In this document: in pieces, positions 55,938-64,000 of the stretch
How positions within the stretch are numbered: the first letter of the stretch is position 1
Layout: each line of letters opens with the position of its first letter
From: Tolypothrix brevis GSE-NOS-MK-07-07A
GTDB taxonomy: Bacteria; Cyanobacteriota; Cyanobacteriia; Cyanobacteriales; Nostocaceae
Length of the DNA stretch: 64,000 bases
Assembly: GCA_019358985.1 (NCBI GenBank)
Contig: JAHHIJ010000023.1
Location: forward strand, 36,380 to 100,379
Direction of reading: 5' to 3'
Notes under the pieces: generated by a model
Databases searched by the model: none
Seen by the model: only the letters and a program-made list of their open reading frames with translations
What the model was told of the DNA's origin: nothing
Made by a program: the position numbers and the translations under genes

Positions 55938-56028
55938 AGGACTTACGCACTCGTTACCAGAAAACAAGACTTTGAGATTGCTTCCTTGGGTCGCAATGAC
56001 GGAAATACGTAGTCCGTGCGTAAGTCCT
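55938..56028. mobile_element. Family C element, complete
   Basis: Perfect 13-bp ends AGGACTTACGCAC/GTGCGTAAGTCCT, 91 bp. The interior has GAGATTGCTTCC and GGGTCGCAATGAC. It begins 16 bases after the DUF177 stop. Confidence 0.8.
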
Positions 56029-56248
56029 GACGTTGTTAAAGTGCCATTTGGTGCGTTACGGCGCAATGAACTATTTTGTGTTAGGGCTTACGCAAAAATC
56101 GCGAATTGCCCCTACGTCGATTCAGCGAATTTCAAATTTAACTCAGTAAGTTTTTAGTTGTTAGAGGCGATACAAACCTGAACAATGAGAGGTTAACTTA
56201 ATAGCGAAATAGTTATCTAAACTTAGTCAAAACTCGCTAGACAAGATA

Positions 56249-56545
56249 AGTCTAGAATTGATATAGTATCTGGAATGCCGAAAACCAAGGCTCAATTATC
56301 CGGTTTGTAAGCCGCAGTTCTGTCAGTACTAGCCAGCCTGTTAAGGTCGAGAAGGAAGTCCACAACTCGTTAAATTGGCGCTCATATAGTGGGTGACTCA
56401 TGGCTAAAAGCTTCAGCTAGAATTGTTTTTTGGATTAGGATGGGCTACATCCGAATTTACGCCTGTGGACAAGAACCCGCCGACGGGCTTGGGTGAAGCA
56501 CCGAAGCAGACCCTTCAAGAGCAATCTTGATTGAATAGTGAGACT
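56249..56545 (+). ncRNA. Candidate structured RNA upstream of ycf46
   Basis: A GC-richer block without ORFs inside AT-rich flanks. It contains hairpins GGATGGGCTACATCC, CCCGCCGACGGG and TCAAGAGCAATCTTGA (GCAA tetraloop), and a longer-range GTCCACA/TGTGGAC pairing. I could not match it to RNase P, tmRNA, SRP or 6S RNA from memory. It ends about 50 bases before ycf46, so it could also be a structured leader. Confidence 0.42.
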
Positions 56546-56598
56546 TGAGAAAGTTTAGCTAAGTTTTGTGTAGCAGAATAACTAATTACTAACAGCTT

Positions 56599-58116
56599 AT
56601 GACCTTCCGTGAAGAGTTTAAACTGCTGCTACGCGCCCGTTATCCTTTAATCTACATTCCCACCTATGAAGAGGAACGGGTAGAAGCAGCGATTCGGGAA
56701 GAAGCAGCAAATCAGGGCAACCGTGCGGTGTATACTTGGGATTTTGTGGATGGCTACCAAGGCAATCCGAATGATGCGGGGTTTGGTCGTCGTAACCCGC
56801 TGCAAGCTTTGGAGTTTATCGAGAAGTTATCGGCTTCTGCGCCGGCAGTCTTGATTTTAAGAGATTATCATCGATTTTTAGACGATGTGGCGATCGCTCG
56901 CAAACTCCGCAATCTCGCCCGTCTCCTTAAGTCTCAACCGAAAAATATCGTCTTATTGTCGCCTAAAATCGCCATCCCGGAGGACTTAACTGAAGTTTTG
57001 ACGGTTTTAGAGTTTCCCTTACCGGCGGCTCCAGAAATTAAAGGAGAGATAGAACGCTTGTTAGTGGCGACTGGTGGTAATTCACTTACGGCAAAAGTTT
57101 TAGATGACTTGGTGCGCTCTTGTCAAGGGCTTTCGATGGAAAGAATTCGCCGAGTTTTGGCTAGAGCGATCGCTACTCATGGTGAATTGCAACCAGAAGA
57201 TGTAGATTTAGTTTTGGAAGAAAAGCGCCAAACTATTCGCCAAACGCAAATTTTGGACTTTTACCCCGCTACTGAGCAAATATCTGATATTGGCGGATTG
57301 GATAACCTGAAAGACTGGCTGCTGCGTCGCGGAGGCTCTTTTACTGAAAAAGCGCGTCAGTACGGATTACCGCACCCCCGTGGTTTAATGTTGGTGGGTA
57401 TTCAAGGAACTGGTAAATCATTGACGGCAAAAGCGATCGCACATCACTGGCATTTACCTTTACTACGTCTGGATGTCGGACGGTTATTTGGTGGTTTGGT
57501 GGGTGAATCAGAATCCCGCACGCGCCAAATGATACAAGTTGCTGAGGCTCTCGCGCCTTGCATTTTGTGGATAGATGAAATAGACAAAGCCTTTTCCGGG
57601 CTTGGTAGTAAAGGTGATGCGGGAACCACTAGCCGCGTATTTGGCACATTTATTACTTGGTTAACCGAGAAAACCTCACCCGTGTTTGTCGTTTCTACAG
57701 CGAATGACATTCAAGCGCTACCACCAGAAATGTTGCGAAAAGGGCGATTTGATGAGATTTTCTTTGTTGGTTTACCCAGTCAAGAAGAAAGAAAAGCGAT
57801 TTTTAACGTTCATTTATCCCGACTACGCCCACATAACTTGAAAAGTTATGAAATAGACAGGCTAGCTTATGAAACGCCCGATTTTTCAGGAGCGGAGATT
57901 GAGCAAACTTTAATTGAAGCGATGCATATCGGGTTTAGCCAAAACCGCGACTTTGTGACTGACGACATTTTAGAAGCAGCCAGTCAGATTATACCCCTAG
58001 CGCGAACCGCTGTGGAGCAAATTCAAAAACTGCAAGAATGGGCAGCATCAGGTAGAGCGCGTTTGGCATCGAAACACAATCCCTTGAGCGATCGCATTCA
58101 ACGACAGCTGCAATAA
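56599..58116 (+). CDS. ycf46: Ycf46-type AAA ATPase
   Basis: 505 aa. The N-terminal MTFREEFKLLLRARYPLIYIPTYEEERV domain is followed by an AAA module with Walker A GIQGTGKS (about 269-276), Walker B CILWIDEIDKA and sensor SPVFVVSTAND, then ALPPEMLRKGRFDEIF. Ycf46 is conserved in cyanobacteria and some plastids and is linked to inorganic-carbon or photosynthesis regulation in Synechocystis. The possible structured RNA lies directly upstream. Confidence 0.92.
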   Translation: MTFREEFKLLLRARYPLIYIPTYEEERVEAAIREEAANQGNRAVYTWDFVDGYQGNPNDAGFGRRNPLQALEFIEKLSASAPAVLILRDYHRFLDDVAIARKLRNLARLLKSQPKNIVLLSPKIAIPEDLTEVLTVLEFPLPAAPEIKGEIERLLVATGGNSLTAKVLDDLVRSCQGLSMERIRRVLARAIATHGELQPEDVDLVLEEKRQTIRQTQILDFYPATEQISDIGGLDNLKDWLLRRGGSFTEKARQYGLPHPRGLMLVGIQGTGKSLTAKAIAHHWHLPLLRLDVGRLFGGLVGESESRTRQMIQVAEALAPCILWIDEIDKAFSGLGSKGDAGTTSRVFGTFITWLTEKTSPVFVVSTANDIQALPPEMLRKGRFDEIFFVGLPSQEERKAIFNVHLSRLRPHNLKSYEIDRLAYETPDFSGAEIEQTLIEAMHIGFSQNRDFVTDDILEAASQIIPLARTAVEQIQKLQEWAASGRARLASKHNPLSDRIQRQLQ

Positions 58117-58133
58117 TTAAGTTAGGAGTGATG

Positions 58134-58184
58134 AGTTAAGAGTTATGAGTTATAATCTTTGACTTTAACCCCTAACTCTTAACT
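58134..58184. repeat. 12-bp inverted repeat behind ycf46
   Basis: AGTTAAGAGTTA / TAACTCTTAACT with a 27-base loop and no clear U-run. It could end transcription weakly. Confidence 0.5.
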
Positions 58185-58207
58185 TCTATAGTGGAAAGGT
58201 TATAAAT

Positions 58208-58732
58208 ATGATAATTTCTAACATATTAAAGTATATACTTGGGATTTTCTTAGCGATCGTTGTTTTAATCGGTGGTGGGGCTGCAACTGCGCTCTATCTG
58301 ATGAATCGAACTGCCGTACCTCCTAATAAACCAATTTTTGCTAATGATTCACCGACGATAAAAGCACAAGCTCCCAAAACTCCCGGAGCATCACCCGCCC
58401 TCACCCCTGTTGAAGCGCAAATTCCTAAGCCAAACCCCACACCCACTTTATCACCCGATACTACTGAATCAAAAAAGCCATTGCCACCGGGAGCTTACCC
58501 TGCCCGTGTTAGTTGGTCTCAAGGCTTGATTTTGCGAGCAGAAGCAAAACAAGATGCTGAACGTATTGGTGGAGTTGGTTTTAATCAAAAAATTGTCGTT
58601 GTAGAAGAAAGCGAAGATAAAGTCTGGCAAAAAATTCGTCTCGAAGGTAGCGATAAAGAAGGTTGGGTGAAAGCAGGTAACACTCAAAAAGTTGACGACC
58701 AAGATAATTCCGATGGCACCGAACCGCAATAG
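58208..58732 (+). CDS. Membrane-anchored SH3-domain protein
   Basis: 174 aa. N-terminal helix (YILGIFLAIVVLIGGGAATALYL, about 8-30), a Pro-rich spacer (about 38-95), then a bacterial SH3 domain (ARVSWSQGLILRAEAKQDAERIGGVGFNQKIVVVEESEDKVWQKIRLE..EGWVKAGN). Probably extracytoplasmic, contacting peptidoglycan. Its stop codon TAG forms the first bases of the family B terminus TAGACATC, so the original C-terminus may have been longer. Confidence 0.82.
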   Translation: MIISNILKYILGIFLAIVVLIGGGAATALYLMNRTAVPPNKPIFANDSPTIKAQAPKTPGASPALTPVEAQIPKPNPTPTLSPDTTESKKPLPPGAYPARVSWSQGLILRAEAKQDAERIGGVGFNQKIVVVEESEDKVWQKIRLEGSDKEGWVKAGNTQKVDDQDNSDGTEPQ

Positions 58733-58989
58733 ACATCTACCGCTATGCTTATTATGCGTTGCCTGATATCTTGCACCAGTCTCAATAACCCGCCGAGGAA
58801 TAAATTCCCCGGCTGATAGTTAAAGTCGTCTAAAGACGACTGAGTAAGAATTTTAGTCCATTTCAATGGACTTATGCTATCAGCCCGGAAATTGATTTCC
58901 GGGCGGGTCTGGATGCTAATTAAGAATGCTGCAAGATGTCAGTTGCCCTAAACCTTTGTAACAGACTTAGCTTTTCTACCAGATGTCTA
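58730..58989. mobile_element. Family B element interrupted by another element
   Basis: Ends TAGACATC (58730) and GATGTCTA (to 58989). Without the insertion and one copy of GTTGCC the host is about 76 bp and reads continuously (ATTATGCGTTGCC then CTAAACCTTTG), like the copy at 63497. Confidence 0.8.
58764..58941. mobile_element. 178-bp nested palindromic element with target-site duplication
   Basis: Terminal inverted repeats TGATATCTTGCA/TGCAAGATGTCA (11 of 12) are flanked on both sides by GTTGCC. Inside: GGCTGATAG/CTATCAGCC, AAGTCGTCTAAAGACGACT, AGTCCATTTCAATGGACT and GCCCGGAAATTGATTTCCGG palindromes. No ORF. It is a small non-autonomous transposable element. Confidence 0.75.
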
Positions 58990-59334
58990 ATTTTAATTAA
59001 ATAGCATATCATACCACAAAATAAATATCTTTATTCAAAAACGCAATTTTAATTAACCAACTAGAATCTATAAAAAATAACTTTTTAACCAAGGTGGAAT
59101 TAAATGGTTTTAAAGTTTTTGTTATACATGTTATTCTAATAGCAAAAAAAAATTGCACCCTTGCCGGAAAGCAACTCTATCGATGTGTTGTTAATCAGTA
59201 CAAAACCATTTGTAGATGATTGGCTGTTGTAACCAACAGTCGCCAGCATACTGACATAAATTTGTCAATCTAGGTTAGCGTGCAAGGTCAATGCTGCAAC
59301 AAAAAATTTTATAACCCAAAAACTTGGAAAAATT
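58990..59334. other. AT-rich leader region
   Basis: No gene seen. A small inverted pair TTGGCTGTTG/CAACAGTC lies at about 59220. Probably the promoter region of the peptidoglycan-binding gene. Confidence 0.4.
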
Positions 59335-60870
59335 ATGGAAACCATTGGTAATTTTGGTGTAGTCTCAACCCACGAGGCATCTGAAAGCATCGAGGTTGTT
59401 CCTGTGGGGGTGAATTTTAAATTTTTTAATAATTGGAGAAACTTCTCTAGCGTTGCCGCGATGCGTTTTTTGTCTGTAGCGCTAACTATGGGTATTTTGA
59501 GTATAGCTGAACAAGCTATGGCACTTCAGAAGTTAGGAAGTAACGGTAATGATGTCAGAAATACCCAAAGTTGTTTGAAAAAGTTAGGCTACTTTAACGC
59601 TCCAGTGACAGGTAAGTTTGCATCCTTGACTCAGAAGGCTGTAATCGGATTTCAGCGAGCGAATAGACTATCTGCCGATGGAATTGTGGGTATCAGCACT
59701 GAGCGCAAGCTACAACAAGCTTGTCTTGCGAGAAATTCTGGTGGCACTATCACCGGCGATTTGCGGCAAGGTAGTCGCGGTGCTAGAGTCTCCAAGTTGC
59801 AACAAGATTTACGCCAATTAGGTTACTTTAACGGTCGAGTCGATGGCTATTTTGGTTTAAATACTCAGCAAGGAGTCATTAAATTCCAGCAAGCTTCCAG
59901 ATTGCGTGCTGATGGTATTGTCGGTTCTAGAACTATACAAGCAATAGAAGCAATACTCATCAGTCGTGGGGGAATTGGTGACTATCCTATTCTTTCTGAA
60001 AATAGTAATAGTCCATCCGTAACCAGACTACAACAGTTATTGAAACAGAGCGGTTATTTTACTCCTAATCCCACCGGTTACTTTGGATCGATTACCAAAA
60101 ATGCTGTGATTGCATTTCAACGCAATTCCGGTTTACCTGCTAATGGTGTGGCAAATCGCCAAACTTGGGACGCATTACTGAGAACTCCTCAAGAACCGAC
60201 TGCACCAGGAGTCAGCCTCTCTACTGAGCAAATTAGAGAACTGCAACAGCGTTTGCGAGACCTTGGTTATTTTAACACCAATCCAACTGGTAATGTAAGT
60301 CCGCTGACCATAGAAGCTTTGCGTCGATTCCAACAAGATTATAGGCTTTATGCCGATGGAATTGCCGACAGTCAAATACTCGAAGCTGTACGTAGAGCTT
60401 GGGAAGACAGATATGCTAATCAAAATCAGCCCAACAGAAATTATATCTCTGTGGGTGATAGAGGAGAAAATGTCAAGGCACTGCAAGAGCGTTTGACGCA
60501 GTTAGGCTACTATAATGGTTATCCTGACGGTTATTTCAGCGAATACACCAGATCCTCTGTAATTGCATTCCAGCAAAATTATCGACTTAATCCGACTGGG
60601 ATTGTCGATTCGCAAACTTGGCAAGTATTAGGGTTGAATGGTTCCCCAGTGGCGAATCGTCCTAATAATAATCGCTATGTGGTAGTAGTGCCGATTTACA
60701 ATAACGATACTCTTAACATAGTACGTCAGTATGTGCCTAATGCTTTCCCGGCTGAATCGAAATTGGGTAATTATGTGAATGCGGGGTCATTTAGCGATCG
60801 CACTCAAGCAGAACAGCGTTCTAAAGAATTGCGATCGCGCGGTTTAGATGCACGGGTAGATTACTTTTAA
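59335..60870 (+). CDS. Peptidoglycan-binding protein: five PG_binding_1 repeats plus SPOR-like end
   Basis: 511 aa. A hydrophobic segment (AMRFLSVALTMGILSIAEQAMA, about 42-63) acts as a signal, unusually preceded by about 40 residues. Five PGB repeats follow (KKLGYFNAPVTGKFASLTQKAV...FQRANRLSADGIVG and four similar). The C-terminal VNAGSFSDRTQAEQRSKELRSRGLDARVDYF is a SPOR-like domain, which binds denuded glycan. Envelope protein without a catalytic domain; it may guide septal or cell-wall enzymes. Confidence 0.88.
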   Translation: METIGNFGVVSTHEASESIEVVPVGVNFKFFNNWRNFSSVAAMRFLSVALTMGILSIAEQAMALQKLGSNGNDVRNTQSCLKKLGYFNAPVTGKFASLTQKAVIGFQRANRLSADGIVGISTERKLQQACLARNSGGTITGDLRQGSRGARVSKLQQDLRQLGYFNGRVDGYFGLNTQQGVIKFQQASRLRADGIVGSRTIQAIEAILISRGGIGDYPILSENSNSPSVTRLQQLLKQSGYFTPNPTGYFGSITKNAVIAFQRNSGLPANGVANRQTWDALLRTPQEPTAPGVSLSTEQIRELQQRLRDLGYFNTNPTGNVSPLTIEALRRFQQDYRLYADGIADSQILEAVRRAWEDRYANQNQPNRNYISVGDRGENVKALQERLTQLGYYNGYPDGYFSEYTRSSVIAFQQNYRLNPTGIVDSQTWQVLGLNGSPVANRPNNNRYVVVVPIYNNDTLNIVRQYVPNAFPAESKLGNYVNAGSFSDRTQAEQRSKELRSRGLDARVDYF

Positions 60871-60891
60871 AAGTCCGGCAAATCACACATA

Positions 60892-60983
60892 TTGTAGAGA
60901 CGTTCCGACGGAACGTCTTTACGACGGAACGTCTTTACGACGGTAGGTAGGCTTTTATTAGTGTTAATTAAACGGACATGATA
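60892..60983. repeat. Family A copy with partly doubled core
   Basis: TTGTAGAGACGTTCCGACGG, then ACGGAACGTCTTTACG twice, TTTTATTAGTGTTAATTAAA and CGGACATGATA. It follows the peptidoglycan-binding gene. Downstream to 61197 there is only an imperfect direct repeat (CCAAATTGGGCGTGGTTTTC / CCAATTTGGCATGGCTTTC). Confidence 0.75.
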
Positions 60984-61197
60984 GGTGGTAGGGTAATTCT
61001 CCAAGTTTATTTATGGAGAGCGCGACTTTCCTCCGCCATTTTTGAGACGATGTTTGCGTTTAACTAGGAATTATGAATTATTTTGTTGTGCCAAATTGGG
61101 CGTGGTTTTCTGTCTGGAAAATAGGGTATAAGGAAAGAAATTTTCATTCTCTTGTTTGCCCAATTTGGCATGGCTTTCTGTCTCTACAAATAGTCGT

Positions 61198-61434
61198 CTA
61201 ATGCTGAGTGTTTCTACGCCAACGAATAAACAACTTCTCTAGTTCAATCCACACAAAGGTAAGCGCACTAAAACCAACACAGATCATTAATTCCATGAAC
61301 GTGAGGTAATGGGTGCTAAAGAAATCCCGTAATGGTTCAACGTAAATCAACAACAGTTGCAGTATTGATGTCAATATTACCGATGCCAGAATATAGGGAT
61401 TAGAGAAGGGATTAATCTCCATAAACAGTGCGGT
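61198..61434 (-). pseudogene. C-terminal fragment of a P-type cation-transporting ATPase
   Basis: Minus strand reads TALFMEINPFSNPYILASVI, then LQLLLIYVEPLRDFFSTHYL and VGFSALTFVWIELEKLFIRW: the last two helices of Ca2+-type P-ATPases. Similarity ends abruptly at about 61430, where group II intron sequence begins on the other strand. The catalytic domains are gone. Confidence 0.8.
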
Positions 61435-61735
61435 CTGTACTTTAGGGAAGACGACTTAATCGAAGTTGACCATATCATCCCCAAATCCGAAGGCGGAAAG
61501 GATAGGTACGGCAACCTCCAAGCATTACATCGTCACTGCCACGATAGTAAAACTGCTAACGATAACCGAGACTCAAAGCTAAGGGGAAACACCCCCGTGG
61601 ATGAAGAGTGGTTAGCCGCATGGTAGTTAGAGGTACTCATAACAAGAGCCAATTTATCGAGGAGCCGTGTGAAGTGAAAGTTTCATGCACGGTTCTGAAG
61701 ACCAACGGGTCTGGTGACAGATTCGTTGAGTTTAA
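61429..61735 (+). mobile_element. Group II intron 3' end: HNH part of maturase and ribozyme domain V
   Basis: 61429-61626 encodes a maturase C-terminus with HNH motif (CGLYFREDDLIEVDHIIPKS, LHRHCHDSKTAND) and a stop. A 34-nt domain V lies at 61662-61695: GAGCCGTGTGAAGTGAAAG plus TTTCATGCACGGTTC, then a domain VI-like hairpin GAAGACC/GGTCT. The reverse transcriptase and 5' ribozyme part are missing. The 3' splice side falls in a tnpB gene at about 61735. Confidence 0.85.
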
Positions 61736-62250
61736 TAAAGGACGGAACGATTCATTTACTATTGATGCAAGTGGTAAACCAATTCCTGTTGGTGGTAAAT
61801 CTGTAAAACTGCCTACGGTTGGATGGGTTAAAACTTATGAAGGTTTACCACATACTACTTGCAGCAAAATTACAATTTCACGCACTGCCGATAGTTGGTT
61901 TATTGCTTTCGCTTATGAACAAAACCATGAACCAACTATTAAACAGCATGAGATTGTAGGTGTTGACTTAGGTGTCAAAGAATTAGCTACACTATCCACT
62001 GGGGTAGTGTTTCCTAACCCCAAGCATTACAAAGCTAATCTAGAAAAATTCCGAAGGCTTTCTAAAAAGTTTTCGAGAAAAACCAACGGTTCTAACAACA
62101 GACATAAATCAAAAATTCAACTTGCTAAACATCACGCTAGGGTAGCAAATCTCAGGAAGAATACGATCCACCAAATCACTACTTTCTTATGCAAAAACCA
62201 CGCCAAAATAGTAGTAGAAGATTTGAACGTTTCTGGGATGTTATCTAAGG
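61736..62250 (+). pseudogene. TnpB (IS200/IS605 family) internal fragment
   Basis: Reads DSFTIDASGKPIPVGGKSVK, LPTVGWVKTYEGL, ISRTADSWFIAFAYE, then the RuvC-like VGVDLGVKELATLS (first Asp) and VVEDLNVSGML (Glu). The N-terminus is missing, replaced by intron sequence. The C-terminus with zinc finger and last Asp is missing, cut at about 62250. TnpB proteins are RNA-guided nucleases; this one is dead. Confidence 0.85.
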
Positions 62251-62251
62251 A

Positions 62252-62567
62252 TGCCACTTTTTCCCTTAATACCCAAGTCAATATCCAAACCTTCTTTTTC
62301 TACAACCAAATGAACCAGAGACTCAGACTGATGAGTGTTCAGGCAGTCCATAATCAGATTCCATTTTTTGGCATCAGGGTCAGTTTCAATCGTGCGACGA
62401 ATATGAAGGGCAAAATCAACTTCTGTTCTTGTATCTCCGCAGGTCGGCTCGACAATTTGACCAGTAGCAACATCAAAACTGGCAATTAAACTTTGCGTAC
62501 CATGACGAACGTACTCAAATTCCCTTCTTTCGACTTTGCCTGGTCGCATTGGCAAGTCTTTTTCTTA
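62252..62567 (-). pseudogene. IS630-family transposase internal fragment
   Basis: Minus strand: MRPGKVERREFEYVRHGTQS, IASFDVATGQIVEPTCGDTR, NLIMDCLNTHQSESLV and DIDLGIKGKSGIL match the DDE core of IS630 transposases. It is cut at one end by the IS5-type element and at the other by the tnpB junction. Confidence 0.85.
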
Positions 62568-63495
62568 GAGGGTGTTTATAAAATAAATCTTAAGCAGTTG
62601 AGCAACGATGATTACGGGCTAATCGACGTAACATTAAGATGCGTCATAGCGGCATATATCATGGTTTCACTCGTTTGCGGAAGATATTCGTAATCCTTAC
62701 TCAGACGGCGATAGCGACCAAGCCATGCAAATGTACGCTCTACAACCCACCGCCCTTGGTAATACTTTAAAGCCCTCCGTGCGATCGCAACGTTTGACAA
62801 TTTCCAGTCCGCAACCAATGAAATATTTGACCCAATCGACTAAGGAGCCTGCATATCCGGCATCTGCCCAAATTAAATGTAATTTTGGGAACACATGAAA
62901 AATTTTATCGAATACGAGCTTTGCCCCGTCACGGTCTTGAATCGAAGCTGCATGTACGACAACCATCAAAATTAGACCCATCGTATCAACAAGGATATGG
63001 CGTTTACGACCATTAATCTTTTTTCCGGCATCATAGCCTTTAACTCCTCCTTTTTCAGTGGTTTTCACAGTTTGAGAGTCTATAATTCCGGCGGATGGTT
63101 CTGCGTCTCGTCCAGAGATTTCCCGAAGTTGCGATCGCAATGCTGAATGGATTTTTTGCCATACGCCTTTGCGCTGCCAACGTTGAAAATACGAGTATAC
63201 AGTTTGCCATGCAGGTAAATCATGAGGCATCATTCGCTCCCGTGCAGCCAGCACGCAAGATGTAAAAAATCGCATTTACCACTTCGCGTATATCAACTTC
63301 ACGTTTTTTTCCACGTTTGCGCTTACGATAACCGGAATCATTGATTTAATCAAATCCCATTCGGTATCGTAAATGTCTGTAGGATAAGGTTTTCGACTCA
63401 TAGCATCCGATTCAAATACCGCGACTGTCTTTTTAAAAATACCTGTCCTGGGAAATGATTGCGGTACTCTTTATTTTTTATTTATAAACACCCTC
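62568..63495 (-). mobile_element. IS5-type insertion sequence, complete ends, 3-bp target duplication
   Basis: 928 bp with perfect 15-bp inverted ends GAGGGTGTTTATAAA/TTTATAAACACCCTC, flanked by TTA on both sides. It carries one transposase gene on the minus strand that is frameshifted. It is inserted between the IS630 fragment and a family B copy whose first bases overlap the target duplication. Confidence 0.88.
62612..63401 (-). pseudogene. IS5-family transposase, frameshifted
   Basis: Three frames are needed. MSRKPYPTDIYDTEWDLIKS (from 63401) breaks after SMIPVIVS. The middle frame has HDLPAWQTVYSYFQRWQRKG, IIDSQTVKTTEKGGVKGYDA and IWADAGYAG. The last frame has [20 protein letters not shown] and ends at 62612. 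The DDE residues are present but the gene cannot give one protein. Confidence 0.88.
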
Positions 63496-63496
63496 T

Positions 63497-63587
63497 TAGA
63501 CATCAACCGAATTTAATTATGCTTTGCCCCAAACCCTTAATTAGAGGTAGCACTGCTACGTCTCTACCTTTTTTCTGGAGATGTCTA
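63497..63587. mobile_element. Family B element, complete reference copy
   Basis: 91 bp, ends TAGACATC/GATGTCTA, with ACCGAATTTAATTATGC, AAACCCTTAATTAGAGG and the core GTAGCACTGCTACGTCTCTA. No ORF. Confidence 0.75.
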
Positions 63588-64000
63588 GTTATGATTTTCT
63601 CCGAATCATTCTTCCGGACTAAATACCTTTCCTCCTTACGGTATAAAAAGTTAGCGGAGAGATAGTGGTATAATTTTGCTTATTGTAAACATCCTTAGGT
63701 TAATATTATGCCATAAAAGGCGTTATTTGTTTGATACAAAGCTTTTACAACATAGTTAAGTTGACATTATGAATAAAAACTAATCAAATTTGTATGATCG
63801 CCAACCTACAGAATATCTTTACTAGATTAGCCTTACCATGAGCCACCGAATGCCCCTCCCTCAACGAAGTAGAGAGGGGATGAAAGGTGGGTTAAAATCT
63901 CCACGTTCTTGAAGCATCGTTTTGCAAAGCAAAACAAGTGAGAGAACAGTGGAGATTTTAACAATTTCTGTGTTATGATTACGCTAGTGAGTTGAGCGTA
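63588..64000. other. Non-coding window end with strong hairpin
   Basis: At 63891-63962 a 72-bp unit has perfect 14-bp ends GTTAAAATCTCCAC/GTGGAGATTTTAAC, inner GTTCT/AGAAC and TTTTGCAAAGCAAAA. CCCCTC/GAGGGG lies just left of it. This may be the left end of a further element that continues past the window. No gene seen. Confidence 0.5.

Noticed and set aside
56249..56545. RNase P RNA, tmRNA or 6S RNA
   Set aside because: No GAGGAAAGTCC/ACAGAA motifs, no tRNA-like end or tag peptide, and no long bulged hairpin. Only a generic structured-RNA call is kept.

Overview
The window comes from a cyanobacterium, most likely a filamentous, heterocyst-forming type (Nostocales). This rests on the very frequent GCGATCGC (HIP1) octamers, tandem heptamer repeats of the STRR kind, dense dispersed palindromic repeats, and cyanobacterial genes such as Ycf46, XisI, DUF2808, a split PntA1/PntA2/PntB transhydrogenase and the rpmH-rnpA-PH-yidC-jag cluster. 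No rRNA or tRNA gene was recognised.

Layout. 1-7 kb: 3' part of an RND efflux pump, a HigBA toxin-antitoxin pair with a perfect operator palindrome, a SagB-type oxidoreductase, an MscS-channel remnant and a PlsC-like acyltransferase. 7.8-15 kb: orphan AbrB and XisI genes, an internally deleted phoD, two short-chain dehydrogenases, mnmE, a cysteine-rich small protein, a cyclic-nucleotide-binding protein, Uma2 and HicAB. 16-21 kb: sbcD, cysH, a 34-codon membrane ORF, a glutaredoxin-like gene and murE.

21-32.4 kb is the most distinctive locus. It holds a DUF928 protein, XisI with a XisH stub, a CHASE2-Ser/Thr kinase translationally coupled to a filamentous-haemagglutinin/CHAT caspase-like protein, and a divergent FhaC/ShlB two-partner-secretion porin. 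A dispersed element has fused the haemagglutinin-CHAT gene in frame to a glycosyltransferase gene and appears to have removed its signal-peptide start. The porin also begins inside a repeat palindrome.

32.5-43 kb: fni, sppA, a GDYXXLXY/DUF2157 membrane pair, and a chaperone-usher pair with no pilin gene nearby. 43.8-47.5 kb: a DUF433/DUF5615 toxin-antitoxin pair, an unknown membrane protein with an HNH-like motif, DUF29 and a four-EF-hand protein. 47.8-60.9 kb is mostly core genome: pntB-pntA2-pntA1, DUF2808, rpmH-rnpA-PH-yidC-jag-DUF177, a possible structured RNA, ycf46, an SH3 protein and a peptidoglycan-binding/SPOR protein. 61-64 kb is a mobile-element graveyard: a P-type ATPase tail cut by a group II intron 3' end, which lies in a tnpB fragment joined to an IS630 fragment, followed by a complete but frameshifted IS5-type element.

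At least four families of short non-autonomous elements recur, here called A (ends TATCATGTCC), B (ends TAGACATC), C (ends AGGACTTACGCA) and D (paired hairpins). They repeatedly sit in coding sequence or supply gene ends. One B copy carries a 178-bp insertion flanked by a 6-bp target duplication.
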